IMG/VR virus record: IMGVR_UViG_3300044844_000872
Span: 1 to 36,541 of that record
Reading direction: 5' to 3' (one strand)
DNA: 36,541 nt
Origin: a virus
Shown here: one piece after another, positions 1-7,401 of the stretch
How the letters are laid out: each line of letters starts with the position of its first letter
How positions within the stretch are numbered: position 1 is the first letter of the stretch
Notes under the pieces: generated by a model
Database searches by the model: none
What the model saw: only the letters and a program-made list of their open reading frames with translations
Told to the model about the DNA's origin: nothing
Translations under genes and position numbers: made by a program

Positions 1-164
1 GGTTGCGGGGTGTCTGTTGGCTCGATCACATCCAGGTATTCTGCAACGCGGCAGTCGTTGACTAAATGCGCGGCGAAATCGTCTGACACGTTGATGATGT
101 CGCCGGTTTCTAGCGCTCCGTGGGTGGCCGTGATGGCAGTGCCTAAAATTTTGACTCTGGGCAT
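1..164 (-). CDS. Capsid decoration-like protein, 5' part (continues at 36541)
   Basis: This is the first 54 codons of a small head protein whose remainder is at 36178-36541, because the contig ends join into a circle. It starts at ATG 162-164, just downstream of the major capsid gene. The N-terminal pattern (MPRVKIL, then ALETGDIINVSDDFAAHLV) resembles small phage head-decoration or head-fibre proteins, which commonly read hydrophobic-K-hydrophobic, then a GD, then an A..L. segment. Closed across the junction the gene would be 151 residues, with a 53-residue tandem duplication; without the duplication it would be 98. The tail is rich in P, T, E, D and K and probably disordered. The head role is inferred from position and N-terminal pattern only. 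Confidence 0.6.
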   Translation of the reverse strand, partial: MPRVKILGTAITATHGALETGDIINVSDDFAAHLVNDCRVAEYLDVIEPTDTPQ

Positions 165-185
165 GAGGTAACCTATTTAAAAATG

Positions 186-206
186 GTGGCCCATCCGTGG
201 GCCGGT
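186..206 (-). terminator. Stem-loop between capsid and decoration genes
   Basis: GGCCCA (188-193) and TGGGCC (198-203) form a 6-bp GC-only stem with a 4-nt loop. On the minus strand it is followed by ACC and then five T. It may attenuate transcription after the very highly expressed capsid gene or protect the capsid mRNA. It is weaker than the other terminators in this genome. Confidence 0.4.
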
Positions 207-223
207 GAGGATTGCCGGGTAAA

Positions 224-1552
224 TTAAGCCGGTGTCAAATCGCCATAACGGACGGCGGCGGGACGTTCGACAGCCAGCGCACAGCGGCGGGACGCCAATA
301 CCGTTACCAATTGCTTGGTAAAGTTGTCGTCGTCTGAGTCGCTCAGCTGGATCATGACGTTTTCACGGTTGTAGAATGTCGCAGCCTGGGCCAAGCTGGC
401 TACCATGACGTTATCCGCTGTGACAGCCGCAGACGGCACGACCAAGCGACCGAACAGGCGTTGATTTCCGCCTGCGTCGATGCTGAACGGTACTTGACCG
501 GCGGCGACGGTAAACATGTCGATCTCAATTTGTGCCCAATCGGAGTGGTTAAGCACAATCGCATCGGCTGGGTAGCCTGCCGCGTCCAGATCGCCAATGA
601 TTTTGCGGATCAACACCAGTTTTTTCAGGGTGGCGCCTAAGTTGGCGTCGGCGTAACCGTGGGCGGTAAAGTTACCCGCTTTGGTAAAGCCGGACATATT
701 CGGCGCAACGCCGTTGCCGGCCATGATCTGGTTTTCTACGCGCAGATTGACACCGTAAATCATGCGGGTGTCGATATACGCGGCCAGGGCGGCGTTATCG
801 GCAGCCAATTGGCGTGAGATTTTTAACCAGTGGGCGACGGTCGCTACGGATTCAGTGACTGCGGTGTAGGTAATGCTGGATTCTGCAGAATCCGAACCCT
901 CGGTAACCTCTGCCGCGCTGTTGGTGAATACGTTTTCGCGTACATAATCAATGGCGTTTGAGCTGGCTGGCAGTGTGTTTAACAACGATTCCAGCGTCAA
1001 AGGACGGAACGCACCGCCAACAATGCCGGGTTTGCGGTCTGAAAAGGTGCTGCCGACGGTGTTGGTGATGGTGTTTTTCACCTCTAACGCCATGGAGCCA
1101 ATCCGACCGCCGACGCGCATTTTTTGCGCTAAGCCTTCAAATTCTGCGGACTTAGTGAACAGCTCGCCGGTGGTTTCTTCGCCTTTTGGTTTTTCACCAG
1201 TGGAAACGGCTTTTTGTTTGATCAATAGAATTTCGTCGGCCAGTTCTTTCTGTTTTAAGCCTAACGCATCGATGGCGTTTTTAGTTTCCGTGGAAACTTC
1301 GCCCATTTTGCTTTCCAGATCGGCTTTTTTGGCATACTTCTCCAATGTCGGCTCAATATTATCCAAAGCTTTCATAATGGCGTCTGTATCGACGGTGCCA
1401 GCCATGGCGAGACCGAATAGTGCCGCCGGATCAATGGCAGGCATGGCTGCGGCTACGTGGTTAAATTCAATCGGCAATGCGAATGCCTGGAATGCCACCA
1501 ACATCATTCCGAATACCGCGATGAAGGCGGCGATGTGTTTCATAATTTTCAT
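224..1552 (-). CDS. Major capsid protein, HK97 fold
   Basis: Major head protein of about 442 residues. ATG 1552 is chosen because AGGA lies 7 nt upstream on the minus strand; a longer frame reaching back to 1636 overlaps the protease gene and is not needed. Residues about 1-22 are hydrophobic and end in an AFA motif like a signal peptide, which is unusual for a capsid protein. Residues about 55-115 are charged and coiled-coil-like (LEKYAKKADLESK), matching the HK97 delta/scaffold domain that the prohead protease removes. The remainder carries HK97-capsid features, such as a serine/threonine-rich E-loop region and a C-terminal part with many short beta segments. It directly follows the protease gene, the canonical portal-protease-capsid order. 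Confidence 0.92.
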   Translation of the reverse strand: MKIMKHIAAFIAVFGMMLVAFQAFALPIEFNHVAAAMPAIDPAALFGLAMAGTVDTDAIMKALDNIEPTLEKYAKKADLESKMGEVSTETKNAIDALGLKQKELADEILLIKQKAVSTGEKPKGEETTGELFTKSAEFEGLAQKMRVGGRIGSMALEVKNTITNTVGSTFSDRKPGIVGGAFRPLTLESLLNTLPASSNAIDYVRENVFTNSAAEVTEGSDSAESSITYTAVTESVATVAHWLKISRQLAADNAALAAYIDTRMIYGVNLRVENQIMAGNGVAPNMSGFTKAGNFTAHGYADANLGATLKKLVLIRKIIGDLDAAGYPADAIVLNHSDWAQIEIDMFTVAAGQVPFSIDAGGNQRLFGRLVVPSAAVTADNVMVASLAQAATFYNRENVMIQLSDSDDDNFTKQLVTVLASRRCALAVERPAAVRYGDLTPA

Positions 1553-1560
1553 GGTTTTTC

Positions 1561-2259
1561 CTATTTTGCGAGGTTTTGAATACGTTTGAGAATGGGTGAC
1601 AGATCGACATCTGGCTGATGATCCCCAGCAGCCCAAATCGATTTGAATTTGGCAATGAGAGCCATTGCCCGCGATTTTGAATATTGGCCTGAATCCCTCA
1701 GAAAATATTCCAAGTCGCGTTCTGTTTTGACGGCTTCCAGTTCGTCGTCAAAACTAAAATCTGCGCTTTTTATGCTGGTAATGCGCGCCAGATCGTTGGC
1801 CGGATCGGTGACAATCGATATTTCTTTCAACATTTTGATGCTGTGAATATCGCGGCCACCGTCTTTTCTGATCTCTACGCCGGATTTGTCGACTTTAAAG
1901 CCGATGGAAAGGCCGTTGACAAGCCCGCCTTTAACGGCCCAGTAGGCATCCAACGCTTTGGGCATGCGGGTTTCTAATCCGGCGCGGCCAATCAGGCCGG
2001 CTTGATCTTGTTTTAAGTCGTTCCACTCGCCGACCGGCAGAGCACCACTTAGCCAGTCGTGATTTACGTAGACTTTGACGGGATCGCCAGACTTAATGAC
2101 CTCATCAAATGCGCCTGGCATAATGACATCGCCATAGCTGTCTTTAACGCTGAAAACCGAACCGTAGCCGGTGAACTCTCCGACGGTTTCCGAGAATTTA
2201 AGCTCTGTAGCGGTGATTGCGACACCTGCGCCGGCTATTTTTTGCGTTATTTGGTACAT
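1561..2259 (-). CDS. HK97-family prohead protease
   Basis: Prohead maturation protease (U35/HK97 gp4 class), 232 residues. It processes the capsid delta domain after assembly. Family features visible are the N-terminal GYGSVFSVKDSYGDVIMPGA segment, the catalytic-type VNHD in the middle (VYVNHDWLSGALPVG) and the SIGF motif (NGLSIGFKV), followed by an ISIVTDPAND segment typical of this family. It lies 11 bp after the portal gene and 9 bp before the capsid start, so the three are probably cotranscribed and partly coupled. The C-terminal 50 residues are charged and may act as a scaffold-interacting tail. Confidence 0.9.
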   Translation of the reverse strand: MYQITQKIAGAGVAITATELKFSETVGEFTGYGSVFSVKDSYGDVIMPGAFDEVIKSGDPVKVYVNHDWLSGALPVGEWNDLKQDQAGLIGRAGLETRMPKALDAYWAVKGGLVNGLSIGFKVDKSGVEIRKDGGRDIHSIKMLKEISIVTDPANDLARITSIKSADFSFDDELEAVKTERDLEYFLRDSGQYSKSRAMALIAKFKSIWAAGDHQPDVDLSPILKRIQNLAK

Positions 2260-2269
2260 ATTGGCCTCT

Positions 2270-3508
2270 TTACTGGGCTAAATCGCTGATCGATGCGCCG
2301 GACTGCGGCGCGGTTTGCTGCCCAAGTTTGTCAATGGGCAGCAGGTTGGATTGGGCTGTGTATATTTCGCCGCCTGAAAACGGTGGCAAATTCTCGTATT
2401 GTCGGCAGTCGTTGCGGTTATAAATGCCGTTTTGGGCGGCTTTGGCGTAGATTTCCATCCGATCTTTTAAGCTGGATCGCAACAGGGCATCCATGTTGAA
2501 TTCTGCGGTTAATCTTGATTTCTGACTGATGGCCATCACGCGCTTTCTGATCGCCTGTTCGATGTTGACCACGTCCGGACGAATGGTGACTTTGTAAAAG
2601 CTGTCGATAATTTGCTCAGAACTGGCGCCCAGCGTGGTGGTGCCTTCTGTCTGGTTCATCAGCACGGCCGGCACGCCGAACCAGCGTCCGATCTCCTGCA
2701 CGGTGAATTGTCGAGTGGTCAGCAGCTCAATATCCTGTGGCGTGAGGTTTATCGGGGTAAATTTGGCGTCAAACGGCAGCACGGCAATGGTGCGGCCACC
2801 GTTGGCGACTTCGTCCATGCGTTCGCCTGCGGCCTGCCATTGCTCTGCCTTGAGCGTTGACGCGCCGACGCCGACTAATCCGGTGGTTCTGCCGCCTTTT
2901 TTAAACAAAGTATTGGCCGCGCCTTGGGTGTTTCTGGCTTCCGCCAGCGTGCTACGCATAAATTCTGACCGCGATATGCCGACCAATCCGCCGCCCATTT
3001 CTTTAATGTGCAGCATGTTTTCGGCGGGAATATCGCGTGTGGTGCCCGTGCCGTCTTTGACTTTGTAAATGTCTCCGCCACCGTCGATAAAGTTGGGCTC
3101 TACGTCATCAGCTGACAGCGGGTTGATGGCGTAAGCTGTTCCGTTTGGGTTGCGTTTTATTTCTGCATAGGCGTTGCCGCGTAGCAGATAATTGACCATC
3201 ATCGACACCCAAAACTCGTAGGGCGTTTGCCGTGCGTTTGGGCTTTCGTGCAGCAAGGCCCACAACGATTCGTCGCGGGCATCGGTGCGGATGCCGTTGT
3301 TATTGCTGTACACCATCAAAGGCATACTGGCGACGGTTTTTGCGCGGATTTCGACAGCCCGCCAGACAGCGGCGATTTGCATCGCGGCATCAATGCCGAC
3401 CGGGGCTGTATCGAACACCAGCGGCTCGACCGGTGCCATCACTTGCTTGCCGTAGCGGTTGCGCAGCGTGGCGGATCGGCTAAAGCCTAAAAATTGCAGT
3501 ATGCCCAT
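2270..3508 (-). CDS. HK97-family portal protein
   Basis: Portal protein of 412 residues, forming the dodecameric ring at the single portal vertex through which DNA enters and the tail attaches. Recognisable family segments include AVWRAVEIRAKTVASMPL near residue 50, LLHESPNARQTPYEFW near residue 85, LLRGNAYAEI at about 110, and the wing/stem region RQFTVQEIGRWFGVPAVLM near 265. Its length is normal for the HK97/phage_portal family. The start overlaps the stop of the terminase nuclease gene as TGATG, implying translational coupling. Confidence 0.93.
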   Translation of the reverse strand: MGILQFLGFSRSATLRNRYGKQVMAPVEPLVFDTAPVGIDAAMQIAAVWRAVEIRAKTVASMPLMVYSNNNGIRTDARDESLWALLHESPNARQTPYEFWVSMMVNYLLRGNAYAEIKRNPNGTAYAINPLSADDVEPNFIDGGGDIYKVKDGTGTTRDIPAENMLHIKEMGGGLVGISRSEFMRSTLAEARNTQGAANTLFKKGGRTTGLVGVGASTLKAEQWQAAGERMDEVANGGRTIAVLPFDAKFTPINLTPQDIELLTTRQFTVQEIGRWFGVPAVLMNQTEGTTTLGASSEQIIDSFYKVTIRPDVVNIEQAIRKRVMAISQKSRLTAEFNMDALLRSSLKDRMEIYAKAAQNGIYNRNDCRQYENLPPFSGGEIYTAQSNLLPIDKLGQQTAPQSGASISDLAQ

Positions 3509-4134
3509 CAGATGCCTATGGGGTTTGATAAAAAGAAATCCAGATCTGGCGAGGTATCCGCCAACATGGCGCGACCGACGGCCATCATTAAGGCGACAGC
3601 CGGGTCGATTTTTTCGCTGCTTTTGTTTTTGGCGGGCTTGATGTTGCCTGCCGGGTCTTGATCCGCGACGACGTTGGACATCGCCCAGTTTAAAACCGGG
3701 TCGTTCGCGTGTTGGATCTGGCCGGTTAAGTAGCGGCGTTCCAGTTCTTTCATGGCCGGCGACATGGATAAGTAGCCCTGGCCATAGCTGACCATCGGCG
3801 CGCCTTGTTCCAGCATGTCGTTGACCAGCTGACTCGAGTTGTAGCGGTCGAACACGATTTCTTTAACTGGCAGGGTTTCTAGCCAGTGGTCGAGGTCGTG
3901 TTTGATCCAGTTGTAATCGGTGACGCTGCCGGGTGTCAGCGTCAGCCAGCCTTGTTCGTGCCATTGCCGAAACGGGACGGCGGTTTTGCGGTAGATGTTG
4001 TCAATCGCGTCTTCCGGCAGATAGTGTTTACCGAAGACTCGCCACGTGCCGTCGGCCATGATGGCTACGCCGGTGGCGCTGGCAATGTCTGAGATTTGGG
4101 CTAGGTCGAGGCCGATGTAGACTTCGGCAATCAC
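3508..4134 (-). CDS. Terminase large subunit, separate nuclease (C-terminal) part
   Basis: This 208-residue protein corresponds to the RNase H-like headful nuclease half of an HK97-type large terminase. It begins right before the first catalytic acidic strand (YIGLDLA, D10). Further family acids are visible at D96 (EIVFDRYNS) and D177 (KIDPAVALMMA). In relatives this domain is fused behind the ATPase in one protein; here the ATPase is encoded separately at 4358-5488 with a small gene in between. The GTG start overlaps the stop of that small gene (GTGA), so it should be translated by coupling. All three nuclease acids are kept, so the domain looks functional rather than decaying. Whether the two halves reassemble as subunits is inference. 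Confidence 0.85.
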   Translation of the reverse strand: MIAEVYIGLDLAQISDIASATGVAIMADGTWRVFGKHYLPEDAIDNIYRKTAVPFRQWHEQGWLTLTPGSVTDYNWIKHDLDHWLETLPVKEIVFDRYNSSQLVNDMLEQGAPMVSYGQGYLSMSPAMKELERRYLTGQIQHANDPVLNWAMSNVVADQDPAGNIKPAKNKSSEKIDPAVALMMAVGRAMLADTSPDLDFFLSNPIGI

Positions 4135-4355
4135 GCCTTTTCAGTTAATTCTTTAACAATTTTCAAAACAACGGAATGTCTTAATCCGCAGTTGATAACA
4201 GACAGCCAGTCAACCCTTGCTGGCTGTTCAATATAAACTGTAATTTCAGCTCTTGGTGCCTTTCCATGCTCTAGCCTAATGACACAATTAGCCATATTTT
4301 TAATGTCAGAAAGTCCAAGTGCGTTCAAAACTTCTTGGTTTGTTGCAATTTGCAT
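4131..4355 (-). CDS. Small AT-rich gene inserted inside the large terminase
   Basis: I do not recognise this 74-residue protein. ATG 4355 is preferred: GGAG lies 8 nt upstream and the start is 2 nt after the stop of the ATPase half. An upstream GTG at 4364 is an alternative. It has an amphipathic N-terminal helix (NQEVLNALGL), a likely beta-hairpin (AEITVYIEQP) and a basic C-terminal helix. The segment is about 36% GC against about 57% in the flanking terminase halves, a clear sign of recent acquisition. The start and stop are interlocked with both neighbours (a stop/ATG gap of 2 nt and a GTGA overlap), so translation of the operon continues through it. Function unknown; it could bridge or regulate the two terminase halves, or simply be a moron. 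Confidence 0.7.
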   Translation of the reverse strand: MQIATNQEVLNALGLSDIKNMANCVIRLEHGKAPRAEITVYIEQPARVDWLSVINCGLRHSVVLKIVKELTEKA

Positions 4356-4357
4356 AT

Positions 4358-5488
4358 TTACCACTCCGCAGGATCACGACTAAACTCACCCGCACACGCC
4401 AGCCATCGCTCAACGTTGCACCACAACGACTCGCCGGTGACCCACACATTAAGGTGTTTGGTTAAAAAATTGACTTTGGCCGTCGGCATGATGGCGGCCT
4501 GGCGGGCTTGTTCCCGCAAGTAGTCCATGCCGACCGACACGCCCAGGTTTGGGTTGGCCTTAATCCAGTTGGCTTCGTCTTGCCAGTCGTCGCCGTCGTC
4601 CAGGGTGTAGATGACAGCAAAGAAGGCGTCGTCATCGATGACGCCAGTCAATACTTTGATCGCGTAGTCGCGGACCTCGTAACAGATGCCGTTTTTGTTA
4701 AATCCTGCGGTGGTGATCGCCCAGATCAACGGTTGACGTCGCGCACCCAAGGCGGATTTTAAAACGTCCCACACTTCCGGCGTTTTGTGTGCGTGTAGCT
4801 CATCGACCAGCGCCATGTGCGGATTTAAGCCGTCCATGCTGTTGGCGTCGGCGGATAGCGGTTCTATCTTGCCGAAGCCCCGCACGTTGATGATCTTGTG
4901 CTGTTGCACGTCCAAGCGGGTTCGGAGCGCTTTCGACTGCTTGACCATCCGCGCGGCTTCGTCAAACAGGATGCGGGCCTGATCGCGTTTGGTTGCGGCG
5001 GCGTAGATTTCCGGGCCGCCTTCATCGTCCTTGGTTAATCCTTTGAGGCCGATGCCGGCCAGCTTGGTCGTCTTGCCGTTCTTGCGGGCGATTTCTTCAT
5101 ACACCGTGCGGAAGCGGCGCTTGCCGGTGTCTTCGTGAACCCAGCCAAACACGGTGGAGATAATCCATGATTGCCATGGCTCCAGCTCAACGGTTTGGCC
5201 CGCCCACTCCCCTTTTGAGTGCTTTAAGTAACTGAAAAAATGCAGCGCTCGGGCGGCTTGGTCTTCGTCAAAAAAAAAGCCGCGAGTAGCGGCCTTTTCT
5301 AAGTCGTTGGCATGGCGTTCGACGGCCAGCCGGGTGAATCGCCCGGTGCGTATTCGCCCGTTTAAAACGTCGCGCTGGTATTGCGCGGCTTTGTCGAGCG
5401 GGTTAGAAGCTGTCAAAGTCGTCGAAGATGTCCGATTGACCAGATTGGACGCCGCGCTCTGCTGCCGGCGCAAGGCCGAACTCGCCAA
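4358..5488 (-). CDS. Terminase large subunit, separate ATPase (N-terminal) part
   Basis: ATP-driven DNA-packaging motor, ATPase half. From the long start the Walker A-like box RKNGKT is at residues 135-140 and the Walker B ALVDE at 226-230, followed by the LHAHK motif typical of HK97/Terminase_1 proteins. The adaptor-type AAATKRDQA segment is at about 163. The protein stops (TAA at 4358-4360) after the conserved LNVWV and W.ACAGEF region, exactly where relatives continue into the nuclease. Start choice is uncertain: 5488 overlaps the small terminase gene by 86 bp, while a TTG at 5416, near the small subunit's end, gives an N-terminus (LTASNPLDKAAQY) more like the family. Confidence 0.88.
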   Translation of the reverse strand: MASSALRRQQSAASNLVNRTSSTTLTASNPLDKAAQYQRDVLNGRIRTGRFTRLAVERHANDLEKAATRGFFFDEDQAARALHFFSYLKHSKGEWAGQTVELEPWQSWIISTVFGWVHEDTGKRRFRTVYEEIARKNGKTTKLAGIGLKGLTKDDEGGPEIYAAATKRDQARILFDEAARMVKQSKALRTRLDVQQHKIINVRGFGKIEPLSADANSMDGLNPHMALVDELHAHKTPEVWDVLKSALGARRQPLIWAITTAGFNKNGICYEVRDYAIKVLTGVIDDDAFFAVIYTLDDGDDWQDEANWIKANPNLGVSVGMDYLREQARQAAIMPTAKVNFLTKHLNVWVTGESLWCNVERWLACAGEFSRDPAEW

Positions 5489-5846
5489 CTAATGATCGCC
5501 ATTTCCGCCAGTCGTCGTTCAGTTGTGCGACGGCTGGGCGGGCTTTGAATTGAGTGCCGTTTCGGCCGCCTGTGACATAGTGCCACTCTTTTTCGTCCAG
5601 CTCTTTGCGGGCGTTTACCAGGCGAACCCGGACGACGCAGTATTCGCCAAGCGTGTCGGCAAAATGGGGTTTTAGTCTGCCGAGCATGACCAGCTCTGGC
5701 GCGATTTTGTCCCAGACTTTGATTTCATCGTCGCTTAGCCATTCCGGGCGGATCGCGGCTGCTTTGGCAATGTGAACCGCTTGCGGTTCATCGTGTAGCG
5801 GCATGGCTACAACGTTTGATAAATCCGGTTTTCGTCCTCTACTCAT
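5403..5846 (-). CDS. Terminase small subunit, P27 family
   Basis: DNA-recognition subunit of the packaging terminase, about 147 residues. The N-terminus MSRGRKPDLSNVVAMP is typical of P27/TerS proteins, as is the central helical segment (EWLSDDEIKVWDKIAPEL, then LGRLKPHFADTLGEYC). It ends in an acidic tail (FDDFDSF), which in this family often contacts the large subunit. ATG 5846 is preferred because AGGAG sits 9 nt upstream. It lies between the HNH nuclease and the large terminase, a standard cassette in HK97-like phages. Confidence 0.88.
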   Translation of the reverse strand: MSRGRKPDLSNVVAMPLHDEPQAVHIAKAAAIRPEWLSDDEIKVWDKIAPELVMLGRLKPHFADTLGEYCVVRVRLVNARKELDEKEWHYVTGGRNGTQFKARPAVAQLNDDWRKWRSLVGEFGLAPAAERGVQSGQSDIFDDFDSF

Positions 5847-5937
5847 AATCACCCACTCCTACAAGCCATGGGCTTTTTCTATTTAATTCAATTTCCGCGC
5901 AAGAAAAGAAGGGGCAACGCACGGCGGCGGGAAAGGC

Positions 5938-6312
5938 CTAGACTTTCGACCCGCCCCCGGTCTCTTTGAATGTCTTGCTGTTGTGGCATGACTTGCATAA
6001 CGATTGCAGATTGCAATCATCCAACTCCGCGCCGCCTTGCTTGACTGGCACGATATGATCCACAACCCGCGCTTCAACCAGCCTGCCTTGCGCACGACAG
6101 CTGCGGCACAATGGCTCAGACTTAAGATGCAATGCCCTGACACGCTTCCAAGCCGCAGAGTCATAAAGCCTGACCCGCTGTCCCGTTGCCTGCCTGACTT
6201 GATTGTACGTTTGATGCGACTGCTTTCTGTGCGCATCACAGAACCCGTAACGACCATGCACCAACTCACGGCAACCACCGTGCCGACAAGGACGCGGCGC
6301 TGCAACCGGCAC
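5938..6312 (-). CDS. HNH endonuclease of the packaging cassette
   Basis: HNH nuclease of 124 residues. The catalytic beta-beta-alpha metal fold is visible at about 88-118: VDHIVPVKQGG, then DDCNLQSLC and KSCHNSKTF (H90, N103, H113 region). The fold is framed by zinc-binding pairs CRSC and CKSC. A second Cys/His cluster sits at the N-terminus (CRHGGC, YGFCDAH). HNH genes adjacent to terS/terL are common, and in HK97-like phages (gp74) they assist terminase cleavage and packaging. GTG 6312 overlaps the stop of the preceding gene (TAGTG). Confidence 0.88.
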   Translation of the reverse strand: MPVAAPRPCRHGGCRELVHGRYGFCDAHRKQSHQTYNQVRQATGQRVRLYDSAAWKRVRALHLKSEPLCRSCRAQGRLVEARVVDHIVPVKQGGAELDDCNLQSLCKSCHNSKTFKETGGGSKV

Positions 6313-6554
6313 TAATCGCCAGCCCTTCGCCTGTCGTTCTGCGCACGGACTACCGCGACCAACTCACGCATCACTGTGTTTGTCTCTTGCGCCCGTTCAT
6401 CTGCTATCTTCACACTGTCGCGATAGGCTTGCAGCCACTCCTGCCGCTCGGCCCGATGCTCCTTGATCAGAAAAACAAGATAGGCGAACAGCGCAGCAAT
6501 CACTAAACCAGACAGCCCAAACTGTGACCATGAATTAACGTTCTCAATCGGCAT
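6312..6554 (-). CDS. Small one-TM protein, probable holin
   Basis: An 80-residue protein with a single hydrophobic segment at about 12-30 (LSGLVIAALFAYLVFLI), followed by a highly charged, helical cytoplasmic tail (KEHRAERQEW onward). It is the first gene after the late promoter and terminator, the place of the lambda holin gene S. The one-TM plus charged-helix design resembles BhlA/UviB-type holins. The endolysin is not beside it but in the plus-strand operon at 15080, so the lysis assignment rests on topology and position only. ATG 6554 is used; the longer upstream frame runs through the terminator hairpin and is rejected. Confidence 0.5.
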   Translation of the reverse strand: MPIENVNSWSQFGLSGLVIAALFAYLVFLIKEHRAERQEWLQAYRDSVKIADERAQETNTVMRELVAVVRAQNDRRRAGD

Positions 6555-6576
6555 CCAAACCCCAAACGACAGACAT

Positions 6577-6611
6577 AAAAAAGGCCTGCTCGGTTTCCGG
6601 GCAAGCCTTTT
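6577..6611 (-). terminator. Intrinsic terminator between Q and the late genes (tR'-like)
   Basis: The arms at 6579-6593 and 6597-6611 form a 15-position stem with one mismatch and one G-U pair around a TTT loop. On the minus strand it is followed by six T (6577-6582). It lies directly downstream of the late promoter and upstream of the first late gene, as expected for a terminator that Q modifies RNA polymerase to ignore. Confidence 0.85.
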
Positions 6612-6624
6612 GCAATTATGGGAA

Positions 6625-6653
6625 ATTACACCCCACAACTGTCACACTGTCAA
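6625..6653 (-). promoter_or_regulatory. Late promoter pR'-like (sigma-70)
   Basis: On the minus strand a perfect -35 TTGACA (6648-6653) is separated by exactly 17 bp from the -10 TGTAAT (6625-6630, 5 of 6 consensus bases). It begins 7 bp after the stop of Q and fires into the terminator at 6577-6611. This is the lambda pR'-tR' logic: a constitutive promoter whose transcripts are extended only when Q is present. Confidence 0.85.
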
Positions 6654-6659
6654 ACGTTT

Positions 6660-7214
6660 TTAAAAACCTATCGCCATGTCAGCACACACCTGCCGACTCA
6701 CCGCGCGAGAAATATCCGCATCCAGTGCCTGAACCATCGACAACACCCGACCATACCGATCACGCCAACGCCGCCTGAAAGCCTCCGGATGCAAATCCAG
6801 CTGACTGGCAACCGATCGATCAGACATCAACACATGACCCGAACCGCCGCACTTGGTGCACACCTTATGCGTGACAAACCCAACCCCGGAACACCGCTTG
6901 CAAACCATCGGTGACAAAACCTCAGTCACCGGCAGATCAGCCATCAACCTCCTAACCCGATCATCATCACCACCAAACCAACCCTCACGCATCGACACGC
7001 CATTTACCCAGGTCCGCACATAACCCCGCAACCGGATCAAGGAATCATCATCGCCCATATACTTCGCCAACGCCAACCACGTAGCCGGTTGATTCAGCCC
7101 GGACAAATACCCGGCCAGCTCAACGCCCTGCAGCGCACCCACGCCAGACCCACGTACACCGCCATAATTCACCGACGCACCGCACAACGCCCCCAAAATC
7201 TCAACCCTAGCCAC
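6660..7214 (-). CDS. Late antitermination protein Q-like
   Basis: Protein of 184 residues starting at GTG 7214, with a perfect AGGAGG (7221-7226) 6 nt upstream. It carries a zinc-ribbon of DnaJ-like type, CKRCSGVGF...CTKCGGSGH (C105, C108, C119, C122), followed by a helical DNA-binding part (LDLHPEAFRRRWRDRY) as in phage antiterm_Q proteins. Q proteins load on RNA polymerase paused at pR' and make it resistant to terminators. The consensus promoter and hairpin terminator immediately downstream strongly support this role. A longer frame starting near 7313 would overlap the previous gene and lacks a ribosome site. Confidence 0.82.
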   Translation of the reverse strand: MARVEILGALCGASVNYGGVRGSGVGALQGVELAGYLSGLNQPATWLALAKYMGDDDSLIRLRGYVRTWVNGVSMREGWFGGDDDRVRRLMADLPVTEVLSPMVCKRCSGVGFVTHKVCTKCGGSGHVLMSDRSVASQLDLHPEAFRRRWRDRYGRVLSMVQALDADISRAVSRQVCADMAIGF

Positions 7215-7401
7215 GCTCAACCTCCTGATAGTCCACACACCGCCGGCCATGCTGCCGACCCCGCCCGCAATACGCCGCATTAAACGCCACGGCCACCCAA
7301 ACACATCCCGCACACGTCCGGCTCTCCTGCCGAATCAACACCTCCAAAGGATCGCGATAATCACACCGCAACAATGCCCGACTCTCATCACGACCGGCCA
7401 T
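7207..7401 (-). CDS. Small cysteine-containing protein upstream of Q
   Basis: A 64-residue protein with the pattern CAGC...YC...RRC, probably a small zinc-binding protein. The ATG overlaps the upstream stop (TGATG), and its end overlaps the Q start, so it belongs to the same translationally coupled early operon. Similar small Cys-rich proteins are frequent just before Q in lambdoid phages, but their role is unknown and I cannot name a family. Confidence 0.65.
   Translation of the reverse strand: MAGRDESRALLRCDYRDPLEVLIRQESRTCAGCVWVAVAFNAAYCGRGRQHGRRCVDYQEVERG

Noticed and set aside
1552-1636. Upstream extension of the capsid gene
   Set aside because: It has no ribosome site, overlaps the protease coding end and has a composition unlike the rest; AGGA before ATG 1552 is clear.
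4131-4364. Intein or group I intron in the terminase
   Set aside because: The insert is about 230 bp, too small for either; it has no splicing-type residues, and both sides have proper stops and starts.
5883-6305. Second minus-strand frame overlapping the HNH gene
   Set aside because: It is a shadow: the HNH frame holds all catalytic and zinc motifs, while this one is rich in W, S and R without pattern.
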